Source: Chachezhania antarctica
Lineage (GTDB): Bacteria; Pseudomonadota; Alphaproteobacteria; Rhodobacterales; Rhodobacteraceae
NCBI RefSeq assembly: GCF_003646465.1
Contig: NZ_QZEX01000004.1
Coordinates: 330,027 to 394,026, forward strand
Direction: 5' to 3'
DNA length: 64,000 nt
Each line of letters starts with the position of its first letter. Position 1 is the stretch's first letter. Of the stretch, positions 9,747 through 18,790 are shown one piece after another. The notes beneath the pieces were generated by a model. The model was not told the DNA's origin and made no database searches. It was given only the letters and a program-made list of their open reading frames with translations. The position numbers were made by a program, and so were the translations under genes.

Positions 9747-10100
9747 TTGAAGAAACCGATGATTCTGGTCGCGGCGCTTGGGTTTTCCCTTGGCGCAGTT
9801 TCACCTGCAGTGGCCCTCGACGGCCCCGAGATCCCGTGGGTCAGGGATGTCTCCCTGAATGTCGGCGAAAGCCAGGTGATTTACGGGTACCGCGGCGACT
9901 GCGGACAAGCCCCTGTCCTAAGCTCGGTCCGGGTGCCGGCGACGAAAACGGGCAAGATCAGCTTTGGCAAGAAGGGCTGGCGGAACAGCAATTCCTGTGG
10001 TGGCGAAACCCCGGCCATGCAGCTTGTCTTCACGGCCACGCAAAAGGGCCGGGAACAGATCAAGATCCAGGGCGATACGATCAAGATCAACGTGAAGTAG
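9747..10100 (+). CDS. Small exported protein of unknown function
   Basis: I chose the TTG at 9747 because GGGAG at 9734-9738 sits 8 bases before it and it gives a standard signal peptide (LKKPMILVAALGFSLGAVSP, cleavage near AVA-LDG). An in-frame ATG at 9732 overlaps that ribosome site. The mature part is about 95 residues, basic and beta-rich, with a pair of Cys (in YRGDCGQAP and NSNSCGGET) that could form a disulfide in the periplasm. The ending QIKIQGDTIKINVK suggests a beta sandwich. No family is recognised. Confidence 0.65.
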   Translation: MKKPMILVAALGFSLGAVSPAVALDGPEIPWVRDVSLNVGESQVIYGYRGDCGQAPVLSSVRVPATKTGKISFGKKGWRNSNSCGGETPAMQLVFTATQKGREQIKIQGDTIKINVK

Positions 10101-10128
10101 CGGCAAGCTGCTTCTGAAGAAAAATTTT

Positions 10129-10155
10129 CCGGGGTCGGTCGCAGACCGTGCCCGG
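10129..10155 (+). terminator. Hairpin downstream of small exported protein
   Basis: CCGGG and CGGTC arms pair with GACCG and CCCGG around a GCA loop, with a 2x2 mismatch between the two stem halves. It lies 29 bases past the stop codon but has no T tract after it, so termination is only possible, not clear. Confidence 0.3.
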
Positions 10156-10336
10156 GAAATTATCCGGACTTACGGACAGCCGCGTGCGTGTGCTGCATTC
10201 CCCCGCATCCACGCTGGGCTGCGTGATGCGTTAGCCTGTCCAAACGCCTGCCCAGGTTGAAGAATCGTCCTGCAAAATCTAGCCTGTCCACAGGCAGATG
10301 AGTCGACATCTGCTACCAGAGAAGGTGGATACCCCG

Positions 10337-10582
10337 ATGAAACGATTTTGTTTCCCTTTGATAGCCATTGTGGGCCTCGCAAGCTGCGATACGGGCATGC
10401 AGGAAAAGCAGGTCACGGCCGACGCGGATCTGGCGCGCTGCGTGGCGGCGGCCGGGATCGACGGGGCCTTCGCCGTGTCGACCACGCTGACCGAGAGCGG
10501 TGACATCCGGCAGACTGTCAAAGCCGACGAAGATGTTTCGCCCGCACAGGCCGCCGCCGCCAACAAGTGCCTGGGGGCGTGA
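10337..10582 (+). CDS. Small lipoprotein of unknown function
   Basis: 81 residues starting MKRFCFPLIAIVGLASCDTG. The lipobox VGLASC puts the lipidated Cys at residue 17, followed by Asp, which in enterobacteria would favour inner-membrane retention. The mature ~65 residues contain two more Cys (ARCVAAAG and ANKCLGA) that may pair. GAAGGTGG precedes the ATG. Two copies of TAGCCTGTCCA, 48 bases apart, lie in the upstream region. No family is recognised. Confidence 0.65.
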   Translation: MKRFCFPLIAIVGLASCDTGMQEKQVTADADLARCVAAAGIDGAFAVSTTLTESGDIRQTVKADEDVSPAQAAAANKCLGA

Positions 10583-10591
10583 TGGGCTGCA

Positions 10592-10625
10592 GGCGCGTCG
10601 GGGGGCCATGACCCGCTGACGCGCC
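10592..10625. terminator. Convergent terminator candidate between lipoprotein gene and uvrB
   Basis: A perfect 8-bp inverted repeat GGCGCGTC / GACGCGCC with an 18-base loop lies between the two convergent stop codons and could act on both strands. No strong T tract is present. Confidence 0.4.
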
Positions 10626-10665
10626 GGCTTTGCCGTGTTTCGGGTGCGTGCGAAGCCGCGCGCGC

Positions 10666-12864
10666 CTATCTCTTCTTGCGACGCTGCACGTTGCCGCCAC
10701 GTTGACCGGGCCGGCCTGCCGTTGATCTGCCACGGGAACCGACAGCAGCCTCGGACGCCTTTTCGACCGCCTGTTGCCGGGCCAGGGGATCGTCGGCCAC
10801 CGCAAGGTCCACCGCCTCCAGCCGCTTGACCTCGTCCCTGAGGCGGGCGGCTTCCTCGAACTCCAGGTTCTCGGCCGCCTTGCGCATATCGGTCCGAAGC
10901 CCGTCAAGAACGGCCTCCAGGTTGCCGCCATGCAACGGATTTTCGATCTTGGCGGTCACGCGGGACATGTCGGTGTCGCCCTTGTAGAGGCCGGCGAGCA
11001 CGTCCTCGACGTTCTTCTTCACCGTCGCGGGCGTGATGCCGTGTTCCTCGTTATAGGCCATCTGCTTGGCGCGGCGGCGGTCGGTTTCGGCCAGCGCGCG
11101 CTCCATCGATCCGGTGATACGGTCGGCGTACATGATCACCCGGCCTTCGGCATTCCGCGCGGCGCGGCCGATGGTCTGGATCAGCGACGTCTCGGACCGC
11201 AGGAAGCCTTCCTTGTCGGCATCGAGGATCGCGACCAGCCCACATTCAGGAATATCAAGGCCTTCGCGTAGCAAGTTGATCCCCACCAGCACGTCGAAGG
11301 CGCCCAGCCGCAGGTCGCGCAGGATCTCGATCCGTTCGATCGTGTCGATGTCGGAGTGCATGTAGCGGACGCGCACGCCCTGTTCGTGCAGGTATTCCGT
11401 CAGGTCCTCGGCCATGCGCTTGGTCAACACGGTGGCCAGCACGCGGTAACCCGCGGCGGCGACGCGTTTTACTTCGTCCAGCAGATCGTCGACCTGCATT
11501 TCCACGGGGCGAATTTCAACCTGCGGATCCAGAAGCCCGGTCGGGCGGATGACCTGTTCGGTGAAGACACCACCCGCCTGGTCGATCTCCCAAGCCGCGG
11601 GCGTGGCCGAAACGAAGACGGATTGCGGCCGCATCGCATCCCATTCCTCGAACTTCAGGGGCCGGTTGTCCATGCACGAGGGCAGGCGGAACCCGTGTTC
11701 GGCCAGCGTGAACTTGCGCCGGTAGTCGCCCCGGTACATGCCGCCGATCTGCGGCACCGACACGTGGCTTTCGTCGGCGAAGACGATGGCGTTGTCGGGG
11801 ATGAATTCGAACAGGGTGGGCGGCGGTTCACCCGGCGCGCGGCCGGTCAGGTAGCGCGAATAGTTCTCGATCCCGTTGCAGACGCCGGTCGCTTCCAGCA
11901 TCTCCAGATCGAAGTTCGTGCGCTGCTCCAGCCGTTGCGCTTCCAGCAACTTGCCTTCGCTGACCAGCAGATCCAGCCGCTGCTTGAGCTCTTTCTTGAT
12001 GCCGATGATCGCCTGCTGCATCGTCGGGCGCGGGGTCACGTAGTGGGAATTCGCGTAGATGCGGATCTGGTCGAACGTGTCGGTACGCTCACCGGTCAGG
12101 GGATCGAATTCAGAAATGGATTCAAGCTCGTCTCCGAAGAAGCTCAACTTCCAGGCCCGGTCGTCGAGGTGGGCGGGATGCACCTCAAGCACATCGCCGC
12201 GCACACGGAACGACCCGCGCTGGAACGCCTGATCGTTGCGCTTGTACTGCTGTGCCACCAGATCGGCGATGACCGACCGCACGTCATAGCTTTGCCCGAC
12301 CTTCAGGTCCTGTGTCATCGCGCCATAGGTTTCGACCGAGCCGATGCCGTAGATGCACGACACCGAGGCGACGATGATCACGTCGTCACGCTCCAGAAGC
12401 GCCCGGGTGGCCGAGTGGCGCATCCGGTCGATCTGTTCGTTGATCTGGCTTTCCTTCTCGATATAGGTATCCGACCGCGCAACGTAAGCTTCGGGCTGGT
12501 AGTAGTCGTAATAGCTGACAAAATATTCGACGGCGTTGTCGGGGAAGAAGCCCTTGAACTCTCCATAAAGCTGCGCCGCGAGCGTCTTGTTCGGGGCAAG
12601 AATGATCGCCGGGCGCTGGGTTTCCTCGATCACGCGGGCCATGGTGAAGGTCTTGCCGGTGCCGGTCGCGCCCAGCAGCACCTGGTTGCGTTCGCCGGCG
12701 TTGATGGCTTCGGTCAGTTCGGCAATGGCATGGGGCTGGTCGCCTGCCGCGTTGAAGTCGGTCTGCATGCGAAAGCGGATGCCACCTTCAAGCTTGTCAC
12801 GCTCGCGGACATCGGGGGCCGGTGCGTGCAGCATCGGCAGCTGATCGGGACGGTTGTTGTGCAT
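10666..12864 (-). CDS. uvrB: Excinuclease ABC subunit B
   Basis: The damage-verifying helicase-like subunit of nucleotide excision repair. It receives DNA from UvrA and positions UvrC for incision. The 732 residues show Walker A GATGTGKT at 65-72, the beta-hairpin that probes DNA ([12 protein letters not shown]), helicase motifs including ADESHVS and QTIGRAARN, and a C-terminal UVR motif ([17 protein letters not shown]) for UvrC contact. A basic, low-complexity tail follows. The start at 12864 gives a ~32-residue extension before the conserved FNAAGDQP; a later start at 12768 (MQTDF) is possible. Confidence 0.94.
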   Translation of the reverse strand: MHNNRPDQLPMLHAPAPDVRERDKLEGGIRFRMQTDFNAAGDQPHAIAELTEAINAGERNQVLLGATGTGKTFTMARVIEETQRPAIILAPNKTLAAQLYGEFKGFFPDNAVEYFVSYYDYYQPEAYVARSDTYIEKESQINEQIDRMRHSATRALLERDDVIIVASVSCIYGIGSVETYGAMTQDLKVGQSYDVRSVIADLVAQQYKRNDQAFQRGSFRVRGDVLEVHPAHLDDRAWKLSFFGDELESISEFDPLTGERTDTFDQIRIYANSHYVTPRPTMQQAIIGIKKELKQRLDLLVSEGKLLEAQRLEQRTNFDLEMLEATGVCNGIENYSRYLTGRAPGEPPPTLFEFIPDNAIVFADESHVSVPQIGGMYRGDYRRKFTLAEHGFRLPSCMDNRPLKFEEWDAMRPQSVFVSATPAAWEIDQAGGVFTEQVIRPTGLLDPQVEIRPVEMQVDDLLDEVKRVAAAGYRVLATVLTKRMAEDLTEYLHEQGVRVRYMHSDIDTIERIEILRDLRLGAFDVLVGINLLREGLDIPECGLVAILDADKEGFLRSETSLIQTIGRAARNAEGRVIMYADRITGSMERALAETDRRRAKQMAYNEEHGITPATVKKNVEDVLAGLYKGDTDMSRVTAKIENPLHGGNLEAVLDGLRTDMRKAAENLEFEEAARLRDEVKRLEAVDLAVADDPLARQQAVEKASEAAVGSRGRSTAGRPGQRGGNVQRRKKR

Positions 12865-12997
12865 GGGGGCGACCTCCGTCCCCCATATGGGTGCGGGGCC
12901 GGCCCATGGTCAAGGCGCAGGGGGCTGCGGCGATTGGGGACTTGCCGCAAGGCGCGCATTCGGGGATATTCGGTGCGCAGAATCCGGAGGTTGCCCC

Positions 12998-13309
12998 ATG
13001 CTTGCGCGCATCTATCGTCCCGCCAGGACCGCCATGTCCTCGGGCCAGGCCAAGACCCATCTGTGGGTGCTGGAATTCGCCCCGGCGTCGAAGCGCGAAG
13101 TGGATCCGCTGATGGGTTGGACCTCGTCCTCCGATACCCAAAGCCAGGTGCGCATGCGGTTCGAGACGAAGGAAGCCGCGCTGGAATATGCCGAGGCACA
13201 CGGCATCGACGCGCAAGTGATCGAGCCCAAGACCCGCAAGCCCAACATTCGCCCCCGCGGCTATGGCGAGAACTTCGCGACCGACCGCCGCGGCGCCTGG
13301 ACCCACTGA
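12998..13309 (+). CDS. NDUFS4-like accessory subunit of respiratory complex I
   Basis: 103 residues matching the ETC complex I conserved region (mitochondrial NDUFS4, 18-kDa subunit), an accessory protein that stabilises the NADH-oxidising arm. Recognisable parts are [13 protein letters not shown], the W-containing strand [17 protein letters not shown] segment ([15 protein letters not shown]), [12 protein letters not shown] and the ending [19 protein letters not shown] at 12984-12990 decides the start. Alphaproteobacteria carry this subunit away from the nuo operon, as here. It is followed by a GNAT gene after 6 bases. Confidence 0.88.
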   Translation: MLARIYRPARTAMSSGQAKTHLWVLEFAPASKREVDPLMGWTSSSDTQSQVRMRFETKEAALEYAEAHGIDAQVIEPKTRKPNIRPRGYGENFATDRRGAWTH

Positions 13310-13315
13310 ACCGGG

Positions 13316-13786
13316 TTGTCGGATTTCTCGGTCCGGCCGGCAGATCCCCTTGGCGCGCCGGCACAGGGGCTGATCGCGCGGCATCTGTCCCTGATGCACG
13401 AACAGACCCCGCCCGAAAGCGTCCATGCCATGGGCGCGGCCGAACTGGCGGGGCCTGATGTCGATTTTTTCCTGCTCTGGGACGGTGACACGCCGCTGGC
13501 CATGGGCGCGCTCAAGCGCTGGGGCGACCGCCAGGGCGAGCTGAAATCCATGCATGTCCTGGCCGAGGCGCGGGGCCGGGGCGTCGGAGCTGCCCTGCTG
13601 GATCATCTGCTGGCCCACGCCCGAACGCTGGGACTGGTCAGGCTGAGCCTAGAGACCGGCGCCGATGAGTATTTCATCGTGGCGCGAAGGCTTTATGCCC
13701 GGTACGGGTTCCAGCCCTGTCCGCCCTTCGCGGATTACGTGCCCGATCCACTGAGCGCCTTCATGAGGCTGGATCTGGCGCCCTAG
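13316..13786 (+). CDS. GNAT-family N-acetyltransferase
   Basis: 156 residues with the acetyl-CoA binding core ELKSMHVLAEARGRGVGAAL (motif R-G-R-G-V-G at ~87-92) and the usual C-terminal RRLYARYGFQ strand. It probably acetylates a small molecule or a protein N-terminus; the substrate cannot be told. The start appears to be TTG at 13316, 6 bases after the NDUFS4-like stop, giving SDFSVRPADP as a typical GNAT N-terminus. The two genes are likely cotranscribed. Confidence 0.85.
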   Translation: MSDFSVRPADPLGAPAQGLIARHLSLMHEQTPPESVHAMGAAELAGPDVDFFLLWDGDTPLAMGALKRWGDRQGELKSMHVLAEARGRGVGAALLDHLLAHARTLGLVRLSLETGADEYFIVARRLYARYGFQPCPPFADYVPDPLSAFMRLDLAP

Positions 13787-13851
13787 GACAAGGTCCAAGG
13801 TCATTTGACCTGCCATGGGATTTCGGGCAATGACTGCACCGTCGTCAGTGC

Positions 13852-13928
13852 GGGCCGTTAGCTCAGTTGGATAGAGCACGGGACTTCTAATCCTGGGGTC
13901 GAGGGTTCGAATCCTTCACGGCCCGCCA
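13852..13928 (+). tRNA. tRNA-Arg (anticodon TCT)
   Basis: 77 bases including an encoded CCA. The acceptor stem GGGCCGT/ACGGCCC, D arm GCTC...GAGC, anticodon stem CGGGA/TCCTG with loop CTTCTAA (anticodon at 13886-13888) and T loop TTCGAAT are all present. It reads the AGA codon, which is rare in this GC-rich genome. Confidence 0.95.
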
Positions 13929-14025
13929 TATCGACAAATCAGGCAGAACGGACCTTCCCGTCGCAATCCCTTCGCAATCGCACGGTGAAGACCGCACTGT
14001 CCGACGCGGGGCTGGCTGCCCGCGA

Positions 14026-14766
14026 TCAGAAGCGCATCGATACGCCGAAGAGGGGGCCCGACAGATCCACATCCATCGTCGTGGCCGCGCTTGAGTTCTG
14101 GATGCTCATGTAGCGGTAGCCGCCTTCGGCCGACCAGACATCGTTGAACTTGTAGCCCACCGCGCCAAGGACCTGCCACGAGGTCGTATCGCCGTTCAGC
14201 TGACCGCCGGCATCCGCGAATCCAAGCGCGTACCACCTGTCGGTGAAATTTGTCTGGAAGCGGGCCGCGATCACCGGGTCGACCCACGTGTCGCTGTTGG
14301 AGGAGGTGACACCGCCCGGGTCCAGCTTCGTGTCGACGGTCATGGAGATCCCGCGCAAACCAAGCCCGACGTCGAGCGACGACCGTGCACCGCCAGCCAC
14401 CTGGTACATGCCGTAGCCGCTGCCGATCGTCATCTTGGTGTCGACGGTTGCCCCCGTGAACCCGGCGCCATTCGGTGGCAGGCCGTTGTCGAGGCCGATA
14501 TTGGCGTAGACCAGATCGCCTATGAGGCTCCACCGTCCGTTCTGGGCCCGGAATGCGCCCATGAAGGCCATTTTCAGATCCGACAGAACGTCGTTGATGC
14601 TCAACTCTCCCGAGACGGTGCCTCTGGGCGTCGCGGCAGACACGTCGATGCCCGAGGCCCAGCCGTAGACCGACAATCGCGTCGACCAGTCGGACTCCTG
14701 TGCCATGGCCTGCGCCGGGACAAGGGCGAGACCCAGGCAGAGGGCGGACGCTTCAAGACGTTTCAT
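14026..14766 (-). CDS. Outer-membrane beta-barrel protein
   Basis: 246 residues with a Sec signal peptide (MKRLEASALCLGLALVPAQA, cleavage near AMA-QES). Alternating hydrophobic/aromatic strands follow, ending in GPLFGVSMRF with a C-terminal Phe, the standard signal for insertion by the Bam complex. About 8-10 strands are expected, like small OmpW/OmpA-type barrels. The start at 14766 is supported by GAGGT just upstream; the open frame extends to 14883 without a ribosome site. The ligand or role is unknown. Confidence 0.82.
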   Translation of the reverse strand: MKRLEASALCLGLALVPAQAMAQESDWSTRLSVYGWASGIDVSAATPRGTVSGELSINDVLSDLKMAFMGAFRAQNGRWSLIGDLVYANIGLDNGLPPNGAGFTGATVDTKMTIGSGYGMYQVAGGARSSLDVGLGLRGISMTVDTKLDPGGVTSSNSDTWVDPVIAARFQTNFTDRWYALGFADAGGQLNGDTTSWQVLGAVGYKFNDVWSAEGGYRYMSIQNSSAATTMDVDLSGPLFGVSMRF

Positions 14767-14907
14767 CGTGACAACCTCGCATAACACTATCGGGCGGTCC
14801 GGCCCATGGGAACGGCGATAGAGGCAGACTCGCCTTAACGACGATATTGATTTGCGGATCACACGCAAAGAGCCGTTTTTCATCGGCCCCTTTTTCCATC
14901 GCGGTGG

Positions 14908-15396
14908 TCAGTATTCGTGATCCTGACCAACCGGCAGTGGGGCGGGCGACCGGTCCATGCAGATATCGGCGACGATCTGCGCCGACATCAGGACGCGGGA
15001 CACGTCGTTGCCTTCGCACAGCAGGACGGCATGGCCCTGCGCGGCGTCGGGCCGGTTGCGGGCCGTGGCCTTGATCGTGTTCAGGAAAGCACGCTCGTGG
15101 GGGGAGACATGGCCCGCGCAGCAGGTGCAGTTGGCGTTGTTGTATCGAAAGCTCGACCTGCGGCTGCGGCGCATGGCCTGGACCGCGGACAGCACCGCGC
15201 AGGCGGCGTGCGGGCCGGTGTCGTGCCCGAACGTGTCGAGCGCCGCGGAGATCGCCTGAAGCCAGCCCTGCTGTTCCGGGTCTGCGAAGCTGGAGAAGTA
15301 GTGCCGGGCGATGGTGAGAATCGCGCGTTCGGCCGATGTATAGCCCAGTTGGTGAATGGGCGTTCCGCGGCTGCTTGCCTCGCAATTGTTGGTCAT
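14908..15396 (-). CDS. Cysteine-containing protein of unknown function
   Basis: 162 residues, no signal peptide or membrane segment. It is mainly helical, with a Cys/His cluster in the middle (NCTCCAGHVSPHE) plus further Cys at HAACAVL, LLCEGND and DICMDR, so metal binding is possible. GGGGCAGG precedes the ATG. A perfect 8-bp hairpin lies 18 bases upstream of the start codon. I do not recognise the family. It lies between bacterioferritin and an outer-membrane protein on the same strand. Confidence 0.65.
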   Translation of the reverse strand: MTNNCEASSRGTPIHQLGYTSAERAILTIARHYFSSFADPEQQGWLQAISAALDTFGHDTGPHAACAVLSAVQAMRRSRRSSFRYNNANCTCCAGHVSPHERAFLNTIKATARNRPDAAQGHAVLLCEGNDVSRVLMSAQIVADICMDRSPAPLPVGQDHEY

Positions 15397-15534
15397 GTCC
15401 TGCCCCTGATCGCGGCGCCGGGCCTCCGGCGCCTTTTCACGTCGACCTGGCTGGCAGTGATGCGGCTGGGTGCAATTAGACTACTGTTTTAGTCAGGTAT
15501 TGACCAGAGGGTCTTTTGCCCGAAACCGGACACG

Positions 15535-15560
15535 AAAAACGCGCCGCTGGGAGGCGGCGC
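15535..15560 (-). terminator. Intrinsic terminator of bfr
   Basis: Read on the minus strand, a 7-bp stem GCGCCGC / GCGGCGC with loop CTCCCA is followed by GTTTTTCG, 29 bases past the bfr stop. This is a classical Rho-independent terminator. Confidence 0.75.
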
Positions 15561-15588
15561 GCGGGGTCTTTCCGGTTGTCCGGAAGGA

Positions 15589-16074
15589 TCAGTCTTCCTG
15601 ATCGATCTTGTAGGCGTTGAGCTGCTTGTACTTCTCGTCGCCGATTTCCTTGATCAGGTCGAGCTGGGTTTCAAGGAAGTCGATATGACCTTCCTCGTCG
15701 CTCATCAGCTGTTCGAACAGGCTCATGGTAACGTAGTCGCCTTCGTCGCGGCACAGTTCGCGCGCTTCCTTGTAAAGCTCGCGCGCCGAGTACTCGGCCG
15801 CCAGATCGCATTCCAGCGTTTCCTTGGCGTTCTCGCCGATGCGCAGGGGATCGAGCGTCTGGAGGTTCGGGTGGCCTTCAAGGAAGATGATACGCTCGAT
15901 GATCTTGTCGGCGTGTTCCATCTCCTCGATGCTTTCCTCACGGCTTTTCTTTGCCATGTGGCCGAGGCCCCAGTCGTCCTGCAACCGGTAGTGCAGCCAG
16001 TACTGGCTTACGGCGGTCAGCTCGTGCCGAAGCGCCTTGTTGAGTATTTCGATGACCTTGGGGCTGCCTTTCAT
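15589..16074 (-). CDS. bfr: Bacterioferritin
   Basis: A 161-residue iron-storage ferritin that forms a 24-subunit shell, oxidises Fe2+ and stores it as a mineral. All expected residues are in register with E. coli Bfr: ferroxidase ligands E18, E51, H54, E94, E127 and H130, and the haem ligand M52 (motif EMEHAD at 51-56). A purine-rich AAGGAGAGG precedes the ATG. The upstream 137 bases contain GACT-N8-AGTC near 16115, a weak symmetry that might be an iron-regulator site but matches no consensus clearly. Confidence 0.95.
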   Translation of the reverse strand: MKGSPKVIEILNKALRHELTAVSQYWLHYRLQDDWGLGHMAKKSREESIEEMEHADKIIERIIFLEGHPNLQTLDPLRIGENAKETLECDLAAEYSARELYKEARELCRDEGDYVTMSLFEQLMSDEEGHIDFLETQLDLIKEIGDEKYKQLNAYKIDQED

Positions 16075-16211
16075 GGACCTCTCCTTCTGTACGTGAGTCC
16101 CGCATTGAGACTGATATTAGAGTCATTCCAAGTTTAATGACAGCACTGTTCTTGCGAAGAAATCGACGCAAATTGTTGTGCGCGCGCCACAGCAGGACCG
16201 AGACGGAGGCT

Positions 16212-18029
16212 TCAGTCCTGGGGGGAGGCGGCCAGAGCTTTCGCCTTTTCGAAGCTGGCCACCACGACATCCGCGATCTCTGCCGTCGTTTCGAAGTTTT
16301 CGAGAAACGCGCGCGGATCGCGGTAGAAGAGCGAATTCGGGTCCATCTGCGACAGGGACTTTCGCGCAAGATCGTGGTCGCCGAGCTCTGCCGCGGCCAT
16401 GGCGACCAGGGCCACCGACAGCTGGAAGTCGTCCGCTGACCCGTGCACCCCTTTCACGCCCAGGTTGGCCACGCGCTGCAGTTCGGCGAAATCCCCGGCA
16501 ACGACATGGTAGAAGGCGAGAATCGCGTAGTACCAGCCGGGGGGCTGAATGGCCCTGTCGACGGCCGCTTTCATCAACGGCACGCCTTCGTCGAAGCGGC
16601 CCCGCACCGTCAGCCGCCAGCCGATCTGCGCCATCGTGTCGGGATCGTAGGGATTGATCTCCAGAGCCTTCCGGCCCAGCCGCTCGCTTTCCTCGAACCG
16701 GCCCATGTGGTGCGTGACCGCCGACAGTGATTTCAGGGCCAGCGTATTGTCCGGGTCCAGGTCCACGGCGCGGCTCGCGGCATCATAGGCCTGGGCCAGT
16801 TCCGTTTCCTGCCCGAAGGTTCCGGGGAAGTCGTATCGCGCGGCGTCCAGGTGCACCCACCCAAGCAGGGCCCAGGCATCGGCATAGTCGGGCTGTTGGT
16901 CGACCGTTTCCTGCAGGCATTGCAGGGTCGGTGCGTACTTGCTGGCCAGGAAATTGCGGCGGTACTCGTGAGCCTGAAGCAGGCACAGGTAGCTGTCCAT
17001 GCTGCCGGGGTGCAGTTTGCCACGGCTTTGCAGGACGTTTTCCGCCAAGGGTCCGTAGGGGCCCGATATGACCGTGGCGATCTGGCCCGATACGTCGTCG
17101 CGCACGTCGATCACGTTTTCCGGGGTCATCGCGACATCATAGCTTTCCGACCACAGCACTTCCTCGGACATGGCATCGAGAAGCTGGGCCGAGATCTCGA
17201 CGGTGCTTGCCTGGGACAGGACCTTGCCGCGGATCAGGTAGTTGGCCCCGGGGTTCTGCCGCCACGTGTCCAGCACGGAAAACAGATCGGTGGGCTTCTT
17301 CGGCTGGAACACCCGCATCCCGGCGAAGGTCTTCAGGTTCTGCACCACTTCCCAGCTGAGCCCGGTGGCCAGCATCGCGGAGGTTTCCGAACTGTCGATC
17401 GGTTCGAACGGCAGGACAGCGACCTTCGCGTAATCGTCGGGAACGGTGATGGCGGGCTTCGGCTTGGCCAGCATGTAGTAGAGGCCGGCCCCGGCCGCCG
17501 CGGGCACGACAAGGGCCGCGGCAAGGATCGGGGCCCAACGGTTGCGGGCGCGAGACCGGACCGGCGCGGGCCGCTTTGGCTGTTCCGGCAGAGGTTCGGC
17601 AGGCGCGACATGGGTTTCCGGGGCGACGTCGTCCGGTTCCGGCGGGGGCGGGGCGACGTGGTAGAAGGCGAACTGCGGAACGTAGCCGCCCTTGGGGATC
17701 GAGATTCTGACCTCGTCCTGCGCGCCGGCCCCGGCATAGTACCCGTCCAGATCGCGACGCAGGCGGCGTGCTTCCAGCCGCACCACGGGATCGGCCTGGG
17801 CATCGAAATCGTCCCCCCGCCCGAACACGGCCTGCCCGATGGTGAACCCCTTCAGGCGGTCGTCGCGTCCGGCCAGCGTTTCTTCGACGACATAGGACAG
17901 AAACTTCCGGCGACGGTCGTTCGCCTCGAATGCGGGACTCCCCATGAGACGTGCCAGTTGCGCGCGCACCAGGCCTTCGTCCGGCGTGTCTCCGGACGGC
18001 GTTCCAATGAACGGAGATCCGTATCTCAT
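16212..18029 (-). CDS. Membrane-anchored winged-helix/TPR regulator-like protein
   Basis: 605 residues. Residues ~15-115 hold a domain common in alphaproteobacterial TPR/TolB-N proteins (RRRKFLSYVVEETLAG, then RLEARRLRRDLDGYY and an ISIPKGGYVPQF beta wing), which resembles OmpR/CadC-type DNA-binding domains. A Pro-rich linker leads to one membrane segment at about 167-190 (ILAAALVVPAAAGAGLYYML). A TolB-N-like domain follows (KVAVLPFEPIDSSETSAML) and then about six TPR-like helices in the periplasmic half. It could be a one-component membrane regulator of the CadC plan; the DNA-binding role is inferred. It is divergent from the giant autotransporter. Confidence 0.7.
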   Translation of the reverse strand: MRYGSPFIGTPSGDTPDEGLVRAQLARLMGSPAFEANDRRRKFLSYVVEETLAGRDDRLKGFTIGQAVFGRGDDFDAQADPVVRLEARRLRRDLDGYYAGAGAQDEVRISIPKGGYVPQFAFYHVAPPPPEPDDVAPETHVAPAEPLPEQPKRPAPVRSRARNRWAPILAAALVVPAAAGAGLYYMLAKPKPAITVPDDYAKVAVLPFEPIDSSETSAMLATGLSWEVVQNLKTFAGMRVFQPKKPTDLFSVLDTWRQNPGANYLIRGKVLSQASTVEISAQLLDAMSEEVLWSESYDVAMTPENVIDVRDDVSGQIATVISGPYGPLAENVLQSRGKLHPGSMDSYLCLLQAHEYRRNFLASKYAPTLQCLQETVDQQPDYADAWALLGWVHLDAARYDFPGTFGQETELAQAYDAASRAVDLDPDNTLALKSLSAVTHHMGRFEESERLGRKALEINPYDPDTMAQIGWRLTVRGRFDEGVPLMKAAVDRAIQPPGWYYAILAFYHVVAGDFAELQRVANLGVKGVHGSADDFQLSVALVAMAAAELGDHDLARKSLSQMDPNSLFYRDPRAFLENFETTAEIADVVVASFEKAKALAASPQD

Positions 18030-18790
18030 GTGCCCCCCCGGGAAGCCGAGATCGCGTTGTCCGGATATGCGCGCAGATTTCCTGCGGCCTTAAGGTCCGC
18101 GATCAGGCGTTTGTCACCCGGGTACGTCAGGCCTGACACAAGACGATTCAACGTTCGAACAGGTTCCAACGTCTTAACGGCACCCCGTTTGAAGGGGTGA
18201 TACCACAAGCATGTTTCTGCATTCATACCATCACACCAACTCGCAATTAACTCATACCACTTTTCAGAGCATTTTAATGAGACATCGCGGAACAGTTATT
18301 CAAGGTGCTTGTAGCCGATGTGACTGAAAAAACGATGCTGAAGACCGCTCCGTCTATCCTGACGCGACCGAGGCTGTACCGACACCGCTGTGCTTGGGCC
18401 GATCTGGTGTACTTCTTGGAACGGTAGGCCGGGCGTCTGCAAAGGCGATGCCCCGGTTTTCATTGGGTTCTTCCGGCCGGGCTGCCGCCTCCATGCCTAT
18501 TTTCGAGATAAAACTGATTATTTGCATTTATCTTTCCTTATTTCCCGAATGAAAGTCGATCATGGGAAGAACGCGGTGTCTCGCGCGGGGCTATCCCGGC
18601 GGTTCCGGCCAATAACAACCGTCTTGGTGTACCCTGACGCGATCACTCAAAGTTATTGACGCAGCGTAAATCAGTCTGCATAGGAAGCGCCATTCCGGCG
18701 CGGCAACCTTGGGTTGCGACAGCACGGCGGGGACACAGGGGCTGGGCGTCAGGCGGCATGGGCAGGGCCGCGCTTTGGAGATGAAGACAC
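18030..18790. promoter_or_regulatory. Long intergenic control region of the autotransporter
   Basis: About 760 bases, more AT-rich than the surroundings (especially 18230-18310 and 18500-18550), without a convincing gene. A sigma-70-like promoter for the autotransporter may be TTGACG at 18656-18661, a 17-base spacer and CATAGG at 18679-18684, about 107 bases before the ATG. The -10 match is poor. A small frame at 18026-18226 (minus strand, 66 codons) ends in an ATGA overlap with the regulator start; it has no clear ribosome site and is not called as a gene. Confidence 0.35.

Noticed and set aside
11356..13458. 700-codon plus-strand frame opposite uvrB
   Set aside because: uvrB is certain from its motifs, and the plus frame is a mirror with His/Arg/Val-rich filler.
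16100..16135. Iron-regulator box upstream of bfr
   Set aside because: GACT-N8-AGTC is symmetrical but does not match the known Irr or RirA boxes well enough.
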